Shown: positions 48,768-59,842 of the stretch, in pieces
Position numbering within the stretch: position 1 is the stretch's first letter
Layout of the letters: each line of letters begins with the position of its first letter
Assembly (NCBI RefSeq): GCF_011386835.1
Contig: NC_088797.1
Span: 91,708,264-91,772,263 of the forward strand
From: Chrysemys picta bellii
Taxonomy: Eukaryota > Chordata > Testudines > Emydidae
Length of the DNA: 64,000 bases
Reading direction: 5' to 3'
The notes under the pieces: model-generated
The model's input: the letters and a program-made list of their open reading frames with translations, nothing else
Databases searched by the model: none
What the model was told of the DNA's origin: nothing
Position numbers and translations under genes: made by a program

Positions 48768-50068
48768 ATGGAGCCCGCTCAAATCACTGCGGCAATTATG
48801 AGCACTATGAACACCACGCGCATTGTCCTGGAGTATATGCAGAGCCAGGACATGCCAAGGCGAAACCCGGACCAGCCGAGGAGGCAATTGCAGCGCGGCG
48901 AAGAGAGTGATGAGGAAATTGACATGGACATAGACCTCTCACAAGGCACAGGCCCCAGCAATGTGGAAATCATTGTGTCACTGGGGCAGGTTCATGGCGT
49001 GGAACGCCGATTCTGGGCCCGGGAAACAAGCACAGACTGGTGGGACCGCATCGTGCTGCAGGTGTGGGACGATTCCCAGTGGCTGCGAAACTTTCGCATG
49101 CGTAAGGGCACTTTCATGGAACTTTGTGACTTGCTTTCCCCTCCCTGAAACGCCAGAATACCAAGATGAGTGCAGCCCTCACAGTTGAGAAATGAGTGGC
49201 GATAGCCCTGTGGAAGCTTGCAACGCCAGACAGCTACCGGTCAGTCGGGAATCAATTTGGAGTGGGCAAATCTACGGTGGGGGCTGCTGTGATCCAAGTT
49301 GCCAGGGCAATGAAAGACCTGGTGATATCAAGGGTAGTGACTCTGGGCAACGTGCAGGCAATAGTGGATGGTTTTGCTGAAATGGGATTCCCAAACTGTG
49401 GTGGGGCCATAGACGGAACCCATATCCCTATCTTGGCACCGGAGCACCAAGCCACCTTCTACGTAAACCGCAAGGGGTACTTTTCAATGCTGCTGCAAGC
49501 CCTGGTGGATCACAAGGGACGTTTCACCAACATCAACGTGGGATGGCCGGGAAAGGTACATGATGCTCGTGTCTTCAGGCACTCTGGTCTGTTTCGAAAG
49601 CTGGAGGAAGGGACTTTCTTCCCGGACCAGAAAGTAACCATTGGGGATGTTGAAATGCCTATCGTGATCCTTGGGGACCCAGCCTAACCCTTAATGCCAT
49701 GGCTCATGAAGCCGTACACAGGCAGCCTGGACAGAAGTCAGGACCTGTTCAACTATAGGCTGAGCAAGTGCTGAATGGTGGTGGAATGTGCATTTGGACG
49801 TTTAAAAGCGCACTGGCGCAGCTTACTGACTCGCTCAGACCTCAGCGAAAAGAATATCCCCATTGTTATTGCTGCTTGCTGTGCGCTCCACAATATCTGT
49901 GAGAGTAAGGGGGAGACATTTATGGGGGGGTGGGAGGTTGAGGCAACTTTCCTGGCCGCTGATTACGTGCAGCCAGACACCAGGGCAGTTAGAGGAGCAC
50001 AGCAGGGCGCGGTGTGCATCAGAGAAGCTTTGAAAATGAGTTTTGTGACTGGCCAGGCTACTGTGTGA
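48768..50068 (+). pseudogene. Harbinger transposase pseudogene (copy 2)
   Basis: Starts with the same MEPAQITAAI. A one-base deletion near 49143 shifts the frame to a TGA at 49146. Three further in-frame stops follow relative to copy 1: TGA at 49193 (Arg codon CGA in copy 1), TAA at 49685 (Tyr in GDPAYP) and TGA at 49771 (Arg). The DDE-region residues are otherwise recognisable (GGAIDGTHI, VHDARVF, VVECAFGRLK). An AATAAA lies near 50190. It cannot make active enzyme. Confidence 0.92.
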
Positions 50069-50320
50069 AACTTCTGTTTGTTTCTCCTTGATGAACCCTC
50101 CACACCCCCCTGACCCGGTTCACTCTACTTCCCTGTAAACCAACCATCTCATCCTCCCCTCACCACTTCGAGCACCGCTTGCAGAGGCAATAAAGTCATT
50201 GTTTTTTCACATTCATGCATTCTTTATTAATTCCTCACACAAGTAGGGGGATAATTGCCAAGGTAGCCTGGGATGGGTGGGGGAGGAGGGATGGAAAAGG
50301 ACACACTGCATTTTAAAACT

Positions 50321-52221
50321 TTAACTCTTATTGAAGGCCAGCCTTCTGATGCTTGGGCGATCATCTGGGGTGGAGTGACTGGGTGGCCGGAGGCCCCCCC
50401 ACCGTGTTCTTGGGCGTCTCGGTGAGGAGGCTATGGAACTTGGGGAGGAGGGCTGTTGGTTAAACAGGGGCTGTAGCAGCGGTCTCTGCTCCTGCTGCCT
50501 TTCCTGCAGCTCAACCATACGCTCGAGCATATCAGTTTGATGCTCCAGCAGACGGAGCATTGACTCTTGCCGTCTGTCTGCAAGCTGACGCCACCTATCA
50601 TCTTCAGCCCGCCACTTGCTCTTTTCATCCCGCCATTCAGCCCGCCACCTCTCCTCTCGTTCATATTGTGCTTTTCTCATGTCTGACATTGACTGCCTCC
50701 ACACATTCTGCTGTGCTCTATCAGCGTGGGAGGACATCTGCAGCTCCGTGAACATATCGTCCCGCGTTTTCTCTTTCTAATGTTCACTAGCCTCTGCGAA
50801 GGAGAAACATTTGCAGCTGGTGGAGGAGAAGGGAGAGGTGGTTAAAAAAGACATATTTTAGAGAACAATGGGTACACTCTTTCATTACAAGGTCGCATTT
50901 TTCCTCTGCCTGGCGGTTTGGTATGAGAGATCACTCACGCAGTGCCCCAGGCAACATATTTCGGCTTGCAGGCAGCCATGGTAAGCCACAGTCTTTTGGC
51001 TTTTTTAACCTTCTTAACATGCGGGAAAGGTTTCAAACAGCAGCGCATTTCCCATATCAAGGATGAATTGGGTTGGCCATTTAAAATGGGTTTTCAATGT
51101 AAAAGGAGGGGCTGCGGTTTCTGGGTTAACATGCGGCACAAACCCAAGTAAACCACCCCCCCCCCACACACACACCTGATTTTTTGGGATGATCACTTCA
51201 CCCCTCCCCCCACCGCATGGTTAACAGCGGGGAACATTTCTGTTCAGAAGAGCAGGAACGGGCACCTCTGAATGTCCCCTTAATAAAATCACCCCATTTC
51301 AACCAGGTGACCGTGAATGATATCACTCTCCTGAGGATAACAAAGAGAGATAAGGAATGGATATTGTCTGCATGCCATGCTTTGTTATGCAATGATTCCA
51401 GACTACGTGCTACTGGCCTGGTGTGGTAAAGTGTCCTACCATGGCGGACGGGATAAGGCAGCCCTCCCCAGAAACCTTTTGCAAAGGCTTTGGGAGTACA
51501 TGAAGGAGAGCTTTCTGGAAATGTCCCTGGAGGATTTCCGCTCCATCCCCATACACGTTAACAGACTTTTCCAGTAGATGTACTGGCCGCGATTGCCAGG
51601 GCAAATTAATCATTAATCATTAAACACGCTTGCTTTTAAACCATGTGTGATATTTACAAAGGTACACTCACCAGAGGTCCTTTGTGTGCCCTCAGGGTCT
51701 GTGAGCACGCCTTGGGTGAGTTCGGGGGTTACTGGTTCCAGGTCCAGGGTGACAAACATATCCTGGCTGTTGGGGAAACCGGTTTCTCCGCTTCCTTGCT
51801 GCTGTGAGCTACCTACAGTACCTCCATCCTCATCTTCCTCGTTCCCCGAACCGTCTTCCCTGTGTGTTTCTCCATTGACGGAGTCATAGCACACGGTTGG
51901 GGTAGTGGTGGCTGCACCCCCTAGAATGGCATGCAGCTCCACGTAGAAGCAGCAAGTTTGCGGCTCTGCCCCGGACCTTCCATTTGGTTCTCTGGCTTTG
52001 TGGTAGGCTTGCCGTAGCTCCTTAATTTTCACGCAGCACTGCTTTGTGTCCCTGTTATGGCCCCAGTCCTTCATGGCCTTGGAGACCTTTTCTAATACTT
52101 TGCCATTTCTTTTACTGCTACGGAGTTCAGCTAGCACTGATTCATCTCCCCATATGGCGAGCAGATCCCGTACCTCCCGTTCTGTCCATGCTGGAGCTCT
52201 TTTGCGATCCTGGGACTCCAT
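50321..52221 (-). pseudogene. Harbinger Myb-like gene, frameshifted (copy 2)
   Basis: Exon 1 (52221-51672) is open and starts MESQDRKRAPAWTEREVRD, one Ser shorter than copy 1. Splice sites are kept, with the intron at 51671-50817. In exon 2, after the KRK segment, a 7-base deletion near 50757 (where copy 1 has the RDE codons) moves the helix-coding part out of frame. The helix frame 50755-50321 is itself still open. The Myb domain could be made without the C-terminal helix. Confidence 0.82.
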
Positions 52222-52609
52222 CACGGTTACCTGTGCTGATGAGCTCTGCGTGGTCACCTGTGCTCTCCACGCTGGGCAAACAGGAAATGAAATTCAAACG
52301 TTCGCGGGTCTTTTCCTGTCTACCTGGTCAGTGCATCTGAGTTGAGAGTGCTGTCCAGAGCGGTCACAATGAAGCACTGTGGGATAGCTCCCGGAGGCCA
52401 ATAACGTCAAATTCCGTCCACACTACTCCAATTCCGACCCGCAAAGGCCGATTTTATCGCTAATCCCCTTGTCGAAGGTGGTGTAAAGAAACCAGTTTAA
52501 AGGGCCCTTTAAGTCGAAAGAAAGGGCTTCGTTGTGTGGACGTGTCCAGGCTTAATTCGATTTAACGCTGCTAAAGTCGACCTAAACCCGTAGTGTAGAC
52601 CAGGCCTAA

Positions 52610-52763
52610 GAGGAGAATCAGGTCCAAAATTTGCATGTGAAGGAAGGAGCTCATTCCTTAAGATTGGAGAGAGCTGTTTTTGTCTTGCTTCTCCATGTCT
52701 AGTTATTCTCAGCAGAAATCAAAGTTTTATCAGCTGTTTTTGTGTGTGTGTGTGACTATTCTC

Positions 52764-52808
<45 letters not shown>

Positions 52809-53161
52809 ACACTGAGGGAGTCTTTTCCTAGAGATTTAAGCTCAAAGTCACTGTTCCTAATATCTTATGAAGTTCCATTGAAGGACTGCTACCAAAGAAA
52901 GAGAAAAACAATGCAAAAATTCCTAAGGTTTGAAGGCAACTTCAGATGTGGAACATGAGATAGGATATACCTAGGATCTTTGGATGAGAGTAACCAGTAA
53001 GGGGGAGTTTAGAGCTGAAAATATTGCCCATTTAAATAAGTAAGCATAAACTAAGTGTAAATCATGATGACTACAATAAGAAAGGACAAGTAACTCAGTT
53101 TTACTTTCAGTTTTTAATCAAATGAGCTTTACTTTTTAAATTAGGGATTTTTAATGGATTA
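52610..53161. other. intronic sequence with a CA repeat
   Basis: No gene recognised. A (GT)n run at 52740-52752 and a long (CA)n run at 52767-52806 are present. Confidence 0.45.
52767..52806. repeat. (CA)n microsatellite
   Basis: About twenty uninterrupted CA units. Confidence 0.95.
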
Positions 53162-53420
53162 TCATATTTTAAGTAATAGATTTATAGATTTTAAAGCCAG
53201 AAGGGACAATTGTGATTATCTACTGACCTCCCATATAACACAGGCCATAGAACTTCCCCAAAATAATTCCTGGAGCAGATCTTTTATAAAAAACATCCAA
53301 TCTGGAATTAAAAATGGTCAGGGGTGGAGAATCTACCATGGCACTTGGTAAATTGTATTAATGGTTAATTACTCTTACCATTAAAAATATATGCCTTAAT
53401 TCCAGTTTGTCTTTATGATG
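53162..53420 (-). mobile_element. CR1 3'-UTR fragment, antisense
   Basis: The plus strand reads TTTTAAAGCCAGAAGGGACA then ACACAGGCCATAGAACTTCC, parallel to the CR1 copy at 18302-18600. The CR1 coding part is antisense in that copy, so this fragment is also antisense. Confidence 0.7.
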
Positions 53421-55799
53421 ACAAATCTAATCTCTAGGTGCATGTTAAAAGTTTTTTAGTACAAATTAAAAAAAAAAACTGACACACATATGACACCTAT
53501 ACACACTCCAATTATAAAATCCTTAGGAAATATGAACTTAATCATTAATAAATAATTTTACCTTTTATTATTGCATTTTAATTATGTTCAATGATGCTAA
53601 ATTTGGTGACTGTGAGTTTCACACATGCAGTCCTTTTCAAATGTTGAATATTGTATTCAATTAGGGTTGTGTCAATCAAAAAGTAAATATTGCTTTAAGT
53701 TTGAAAAAAATAGGTTAACCTTTGCCATTCATTATTACTGTATGTTCAGGCATATATATTCATTCTATATTCTGGCTGGGATAAGAAGCTGAAATGCTAA
53801 AATGTCTTCATGCCAATTTCTATCTTCCCTTCCTCATCTGCCTGCCTTTTAAACCATGCCTGTATCTTTTCCCTTCTTTCTCTTGCCCAGAGATTGCTAA
53901 AGAACACTGCACCCATTTTACCTTGGTGTGCACCCGCATCAGGGTAAGCACCAATGTACATGTTTGGACAGTCTGACCTTGCAGTGCAGGAGAAGCACAA
54001 AGGGGACAGAGCAATGGGCCAGGATCTGGCCTATTGTGTGGGAGGCTTTTCTTCTAGCATTTGCAACTGATCTGAAAACACAAACTAGCAAAAATCTTGC
54101 AGAAATGCCTATTTTTGTTTGATTTCCAACCCAATTATGTAGACTTGAGGGATTAGATCAGGTTTGAATAAGTATTTTTGTGTGTGTGTGATTAACTAAA
54201 ACGCTTAACCTTGTGAGTTTAAACTGCCACTTTAGCTATCAACTAAAGTGTCAAATTAAGGCACATTAGGGGATGGTGTGAATATGAAGTCATATTGCCC
54301 TAGAGGGAGTTTATGAAGGGTTATGTACCTCTTTGATGCACAATCCCTTCCAGATTCCCTTGTGCACACAAGGAAGCGTGGAAGCCTTCTCGTAGGATGA
54401 GCTCAGCCTACTCTTTCCTTCCTCGGCCCTTTGGGATGATGTGAGCCCTCATGGGTTCAGGGATGGACCAGACTCTGTGCTTCTTGTTCCTGCTCACTGC
54501 ACAAGGGGCAGGGACATTCTGTTCCTCTGTCTTTTGTTCTCTTGATATGTTTTTTCATATAGTAGCTCTGAAAGAAACTTGTTCTCTGTAAGCAAGTAGC
54601 CATATATTGCAAATTTGGATTTTATAGTATAACTTTTAATAAAATACTGTCCCTGCCAGCCAGACTGCATGCATAATAAACAGAGGACATAAAGCTAATG
54701 TCCATCATTTTGTGACTTGTTAACTTTCCTCTTCATTCACAATAAGAATTTTAAGGAAACCCACATTTCACTTAAATCTTACATAGTACAGCAGAGCTTA
54801 AAAGAAGTAGGCCAGCTTTCTTTCTTTTTTTCTTTCTTTCTATTTTTTTTTTTTTTTTGGATACATACTCTTTATTGTTTAAGGAATTAAATGTAATTGT
54901 TTTGACACTGATAAACAACTTAGTCTTTATTGAGTGTGCTTGTTTTCTTTAAGGCTGTGTATTCAATGAGTTTGTATGAAAATTCTGTATATTGGCAAAC
55001 AGCACAGGGAAAGTTTCCCAGTGTTTGTCCTTGTAGCTAGCAAACAACTAGGACTTTCCTTGAAAGGATGACCTTTTTGGATGACTACCCTCTGAAGAGT
55101 AGTTGATTAAAAGGTTTCTTTATGTGAAAGCAATGTATTTTTTTAATAACTGAATTTCAACAACGAAAACACGAAAATCTTCAAATAGTTTATTCAGGCT
55201 GTGACCCTGAATGTTTCAGAAGTTGTTTAAGGTTTGGCGGGATCTTGTAAAAAATTTTTGGAATACTAGATTATTTGTAGCATGATGCTTTGGGGTTATA
55301 TAAATTACTAGAGCAAAGAACAGATGCTGCATAAAAGAAGAAAATTAGAGATTATGTAAATACAGGCCAAGGATTTCTATTAAAATAATGGTAACTATCT
55401 AAAATAAGATGTCATTCTAACCATCACAAATGTAGTATGCACAGGTAATGCACCGTGAGAGCTCACACTAACTTACCTAACCTGTATGGGGAAGTCTTTA
55501 TGCACTGAAGACTTTGTGTATAAAATATGGGAAAAAATCTAAGTCTAATAAAAAATAGTTTCACTCTCTCCAACGACAATAGCAATGTTAAAAACAGGAT
55601 CATACTTGAGTGTGGGATGTGTAGTTAATGTAGCTGTTGTCTGTAGGATCCCCTTCCTCATTTGTTGCAGAAGATGGAAGATGTATAACGAATGAGGCAG
55701 GGGATTGCAGGAGAAGAATGGTCTTGTGGTCTTGTAGTTTAGGTAGTTGAGTGCTGTCCTGGAGAATTAGCTTCTATCTCTACTCGATGCAGAAATTAG
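53421..55799. other. intronic sequence, nothing classified
   Basis: About 2.4 kb without a supported gene. A (TTTC)n-poly(T) tract lies at 54823-54858. ORFs at 53794-54122 lack recognisable domains. Confidence 0.45.
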
Positions 55800-55804
55800 T
55801 GTGT

Positions 55805-55885
55805 GCGGTTCTTTAACTTGTCTTATCTGGATGTCCAACTAGATGATCCTATGGTCCCTTTTGGCCTTAAAATCTATGCATCTCA
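55805..55885 (+). mobile_element. CR1 3'-end fragment
   Basis: Contains CTAGATGATCCTATGGTCCC and TTGGCCTTAAAATCTATGCA, the sense CR1 3' terminus seen also at 58797-58837. Confidence 0.6.
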
Positions 55886-55917
55886 GAAACAATGGAAAGA
55901 TTTATTTAACATGGGAA

Positions 55918-56240
55918 AAACAATGTACTGTATATACTCGATCATAAGCCGGTTCGTTTATAAGCTGACCCCCCCCAAGATGGATAAGTAAAAATGGAAA
56001 ATTTTTATGACCCGTTCATAAGCCGACCCTATAATTTAGGGGTCAGCAAACATTGGCTCCCGGGCCATCAGGATAAGCCGCTGGCGGGCCGAGATTGTTT
56101 GTTTACCTCGTGTCCGCAGGCATGGAGGTAAACCTAAGTAAACAAAGTGTCCCGGCGTGCCAGCTGCTTACCCTGACGGGCTGGGACAGCAACTGGTGGC
56201 ACATTTTTGGGGGGCAAGAAGCCTGAGGCAGGTGCTAAGG
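55918..56240. mobile_element. two nested or adjoining hAT-type fragments
   Basis: The outer part starts TACTGTATATACTCGATCAT and has CATAAGCCG motifs (about 55940, 55975, 56010). At 56038 a second element end, GGGGTCAGCAAACATTGGCT, begins, followed by CGCTGGCGGGCCGAGATTG. That end resembles the GGGGTCGGCAACC terminus of the hAT at 27363. Right ends are not clear, so both look truncated. Confidence 0.5.
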
Positions 56241-56876
56241 CATAGAAAATTTCACACTGCATGGTTAAAGTTTGGCAAAGTTTTAGGCAACTGAAAACAG
56301 TGTCTTATAATGGAAACTGTCAGGCAACCTTAAGTATATTACTGAATTATCTATAATGATGTCTTAAATGGTTATAGAGCCTTCATCTTGATGAATTTCA
56401 AAGTGCTTTATTATGATCTATTTATACAGGCAGAGTGGTCCTTACCATCTTTTTGATACTAAGAGACAGCTATAGAACCTGTCAATTTAATGTCAGAGCA
56501 ACCAGTAAGTAATTTATAGTGACAGTAAGTAGAATGAGAGGGAACCATATGCAACTTAACTATGTGTCACAGGCTTAAAGCCATCTTTGTACAGTATTCC
56601 CAGTTCTTTTCTCAGCTGGAATGCCATGCTCAATAAAGATACACAACAGGTTAACACAGGAAATTAAGAATATTGTATTCAGTTGAAATTCAGTGGGAAT
56701 TTAGGTTGGAGAAAAGTTAGTGCAGGTACAGTCCCATATGTCACTGAAACATATTCATTCCAGTTTTCTTTGCTTGCTATGGAAATAATGACTTCTGATT
56801 TTTAATTGAAACAAGTTAACAGCATAACATAGTCTTGAATCTGCAAACACTTAAGCAAATGATTAGTTCCATTGAA
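56241..56876. other. intronic sequence, nothing recognised
   Basis: No supported gene or repeat up to the CR1 insertion site. Confidence 0.4.
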
Positions 56877-56880
56877 ATCA

Positions 56881-57906
56881 ATTCTTGCCGCCAAGTTAAA
56901 GAAGTATGGGCTGGATGAATGGACTGTAAGGTGGATAGAAAGCTGGCTAGATCGTCGGGCTCAACGGGTAGTGATCAATGGCTCCATGTCTAGTTGGCAG
57001 CCGGTTTCAAGCGGAGTGCCCCAAGGGTCGGTCCTGGGGCCGGTTTTGTTTAATATCTTTATTAATGATCTGGAGGATGGTGTGGACTGCACTCTCAGCA
57101 AGTTTGCAGATGACACTAAACTAGGAGGCGTGGTAGATACACTAGAGGGTAGGGATCGGATACAGAGGGACCTAGACAAATTAGAAGATTGGGCCGAAAA
57201 AAACCTGATGAGGTTCAACAAGGACAAGTGCAGAGTCCTGCACTTAGGACGGAAGAATCCCATGCACTGCTACAGACTAGGGACCGAATGGCTAGGTAGC
57301 AGTTCTGCAGAAAAGGACCTAGGGGTCACAGTGGACGAGAAGCTGGATATGAGTCAACAGTGTGCTCTTGTTGCCAAGAAGGCTAACGGCATTTTGGGCT
57401 GTATAAGTAGGGGCATTGCCAGCAGATCGAGGGACGTGATCGTTCCCCTTTATTTGACATTGGTGAGGCCTCATCTGGAATACTGTGTCCAGTTTTGGGC
57501 CCCACACTACAAGAAGGATGTGGAAAAATTGGAAAGAGCCCAGCGGAGGGCAACAAAAATGATTAGGGGTCTGGAGCACATGACTTATGAGGAGAGGCTG
57601 AGGGAACTGGGATTGTTTAGTCTCCAGAAGAGAAGAATGAGGGGGGATTTGATAGCAGCCTTCAACTACCTGAAGGGGGGTTCCAAAGAGGATGGAGCTC
57701 GGCTGTTCTCAGTGGTGGCAGACGACAGAACAAGGAGCAATGGTCTCAAGTTGCAGTGGGGGAGGTCCAGGTTGGATATCAGGAAAAACTATTTCACTAG
57801 GAGGGTGGTGAAACACTGGAATGCGTTACCTAGGGAGGTGGTGGAGTCTCCTTCCTTGGAGGTTTTTAAGGCCCGGCTTGACAAAGCCCTGGCTGGGATG
57901 ATTTAG
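56881..57906 (+). pseudogene. CR1 ORF2 C-terminal half, open frame
   Basis: The frame encodes the RT palm onward: [13 protein letters not shown], the catalytic KFADDTKLG (metal-binding Asp pair), then the thumb and C-terminal region ([30 protein letters not shown] near the end). Fingers and the N-terminal endonuclease are missing because of 5' truncation, so it cannot move itself. The nominal start lies in flanking DNA and is not a real initiation codon. No stops or frameshifts occur in about 1 kb. Confidence 0.9.
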
Positions 57907-58000
57907 CTGGGAATTGGTCCTGCTTTGAGCAGGGGGTTGGACTAGATGACCTCTTGAGGTCCCTTCCAACTCTGATATTCTATGATTCTATGATTCTATG
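56883..58000 (+). mobile_element. CR1 LINE, 5'-truncated, young, 1.1 kb
   Basis: A sense CR1 insertion flanked by 6-bp duplications ATCAAT (56877-56882 and 58001-58006). It ends in three copies of the 8-bp ATTCTATG-type microsatellite typical of CR1 3' termini. Within it a 344-codon frame is open from the truncation point to the natural stop at 57906. The uninterrupted frame and clean ends make it the youngest LINE in the window. Confidence 0.93.
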
Positions 58001-58380
58001 ATCAATGGGAATGCTCACGTCGTTATTCATGAGTGAGGTACAGCAGCCTTAAGAGGTTCATCTCTAGCAAAGATGCAATTTCTGCTTCCCCAAAAAAGTT
58101 AGTGACACGCCTCTGTCTTTCACTGCCCCTCCCCCCCATATCTGCTGTTGCTATTGCTGTCAAATGTTCTGAAAAAAAGTAAGTGAGGATGAGGGGGAGC
58201 AAGTCATAATCTGGGATCAGTGTAGTTGTAGCCGTGTTGGTCCCAGGTTATTATAGAGAAAAGGTGGGTGAGGAAATACCTTTTCTTGGACCAAATTCTG
58301 TTAGTGAGAGAGACAAGCTTTCGAGCCACATAGAGCTGCTCTTCATGCTGGGGAACTCCCAGCGTCCCAGCAAAATGCAA

Positions 58381-58837
58381 CTGCTAGCAGCAAATATCTG
58401 ATCTGCGAATGATGGCAGCAAATATCTCTAATGGCTGGTGATAGAACAGTAGATGGGGAGGGCTCTGAGTTACTACAGAAAATTCTTTCCCAGATGTCTG
58501 GATGGTAGGTCTTGCCCACATGCTCAGGGTATAACTGATCACCGTAATTTGGGTTGGGAAGGAATTTTCCTCTGTGTCAGATTGCCAGAGACTCGAGATT
58601 TTTTGCCTTCCTCTGCATCATGGTGTATGGGTCACTTGCGGGTTTAAACCAGTGCAAATGGTGGATTTTCTGTAACTTGAAGTCTTTAAGCCATGATTTG
58701 AGGACTTCAGTAACTCAGCCAGAGGTTTGGGGTCTGTTACAGGAATGAGTCAGTGAGGTTCTGTGTCCTGCAACTTGCAGGTCAGACGCTAAATTATCAT
58801 AATGATCCCTTCTGATCTTAAAGTCTATGAGTCTATG
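58381..58837 (+). mobile_element. CR1 3'-end insertion within the Penelope-like element
   Basis: The interior contains TTGGGAAGGAATTTTCCTCT, and the end TGATCTTAAAGTCTATGAGTC is followed by TATG, a CR1 3' UTR and terminus. ATGCAA is found at both edges (58375-58380 and 58835-58840), a probable short target duplication partly overlapping the terminus. Penelope sequence continues on both sides. Confidence 0.7.
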
Positions 58838-59130
58838 CAAGGTGGAAAAGATTGTTTAGCATAAGTAGTTAGCACATATTGTAAGGGACCATTCAAGATA
58901 GAGTGGCCTGTTAACACCTCTGCAGGCAAAGGACAAATATATGGGGATAGTGGGTTGTTGGTTGTTGTGACAAGCTATAATTCCAGTGTCTCTGTTCATT
59001 CCATGGTTTTTGGTGCCTAACAGAGTAATGAATTCAGGATCCCAGGCTTGTATTTTGAGAGTGTTGTGCAGGGTTTCCTTTGAGGATTAGAACTGAGAGG
59101 TCAGATACAGAGTGATCACTTCGTGAAAGG

Positions 59131-59842
59131 TTTCAGACTGGTAGCCATATTATCAGCAAAAAGAACGAGGAGGACTTGTGGCACCTTAGAGACTAATGCA
59201 TTTATTTAAGCATAAGCTTTTGTGGGCTAAAGCCCACTTCATCAGATGCATGCAGTGGAAAATACAGTAGGAAGATAGATATATATACAGAGCACATGAA
59301 AAAATGGGTGTTGCCATACCAGCTCTAATGAGACTAATTGATTAACGTGTGCTATTATCAGCAAGAGAAAAAAACTTTTGTAGTGATAATCAGGATGGCC
59401 CATTTCAAACAGTTGCAAGAAGGTGTGAGTAACAGTAGGGGGGAAATTAACATGGGGAAATAGTTTTTAGTTTGTGTAATGACTCATCCATTCCCAGTCT
59501 TTATTCAAGCCTAATTTAATGGTTTCCAGTTTGCAAATTAATTGTATTTCTGCAGTTTCTCGTTGGAGTCTGTTTTTGAAGTTTTTTTGTTGGATAATTG
59601 TGACTTTTAGGTCTGTAATTGAGTGACCAGGGAGGTTGAAGTGTTCTCCAACTGGCTTTTGAATGTTATAATTCTTGAAGTTCTTCATGTTCATATATAT
59701 ATATCTATATATATCTATATATATCTTCCTATTGTATTTTCCACTGTATGCATCTGATGAAGTGGGCTTTTGCCCACGAAAGCTTATGCTTAAATAAACT
59801 TACTAGTCTCTAAGGTGCCACAAGTCCTCCTTGTTCTTTTCA
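59131..59842 (-). mobile_element. younger Penelope-like insertion with inverted terminal blocks
   Basis: Left (59150-59290) and right (59715-59842) blocks are inverted copies of about 120 bp. Both carry CTTGTGGCACCTTAGAGACT or its complement, an AGCTTATGC motif and a GTGGGC/GCCCAC hairpin. Between them the minus strand encodes the end of a GIY-YIG endonuclease. It interrupts the older Penelope element, with CACTTCGTGA on the left (59120-59129) and CACTTTGTGA on the right (59840-59849), a roughly 10-bp target duplication. Confidence 0.8.
59467..59694 (-). pseudogene. GIY-YIG endonuclease C-terminal fragment (Penelope-like)
   Basis: A 75-codon minus-strand frame reads PVGEHFNLPGHSITDLKVTI, then RLQRETAEIQLICKLETI and GLNKDW. 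The H-F-N-x-x-x-H-S-x-x-D core and the R-E-x-x-x-I-x-x-L-x-T-x-x-x-G-L-N block are typical of Penelope-type GIY-YIG nucleases. The upstream GIY-YIG motif and the RT are absent, so only this tail was copied or survives. Confidence 0.82.

Larger units (their letters stand above)
47572..52606. mobile_element. Harbinger DNA transposon, copy 2, inverted, 5.0 kb
   Basis: The left end reads GGGTATGTCTACACTACGAA and the right end, reverse-complemented, GGCCTGGTCTACACTACGGG. Perfect TAA duplications lie at 47569-47571 and 52607-52609. It is the same family as 33361-38903 in opposite orientation, so transposase is on plus and the Myb-like gene on minus. Both genes are broken. It is about 0.5 kb shorter, mainly because the block duplicated in copy 1 is present once. 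Confidence 0.95.

Noticed and set aside
59740..59842. Complete hammerhead ribozyme
   Set aside because: Only the core boxes and stem II are visible; stems I and III with a proper cleavage triplet could not be fitted, so it is kept as a hypothesis only.
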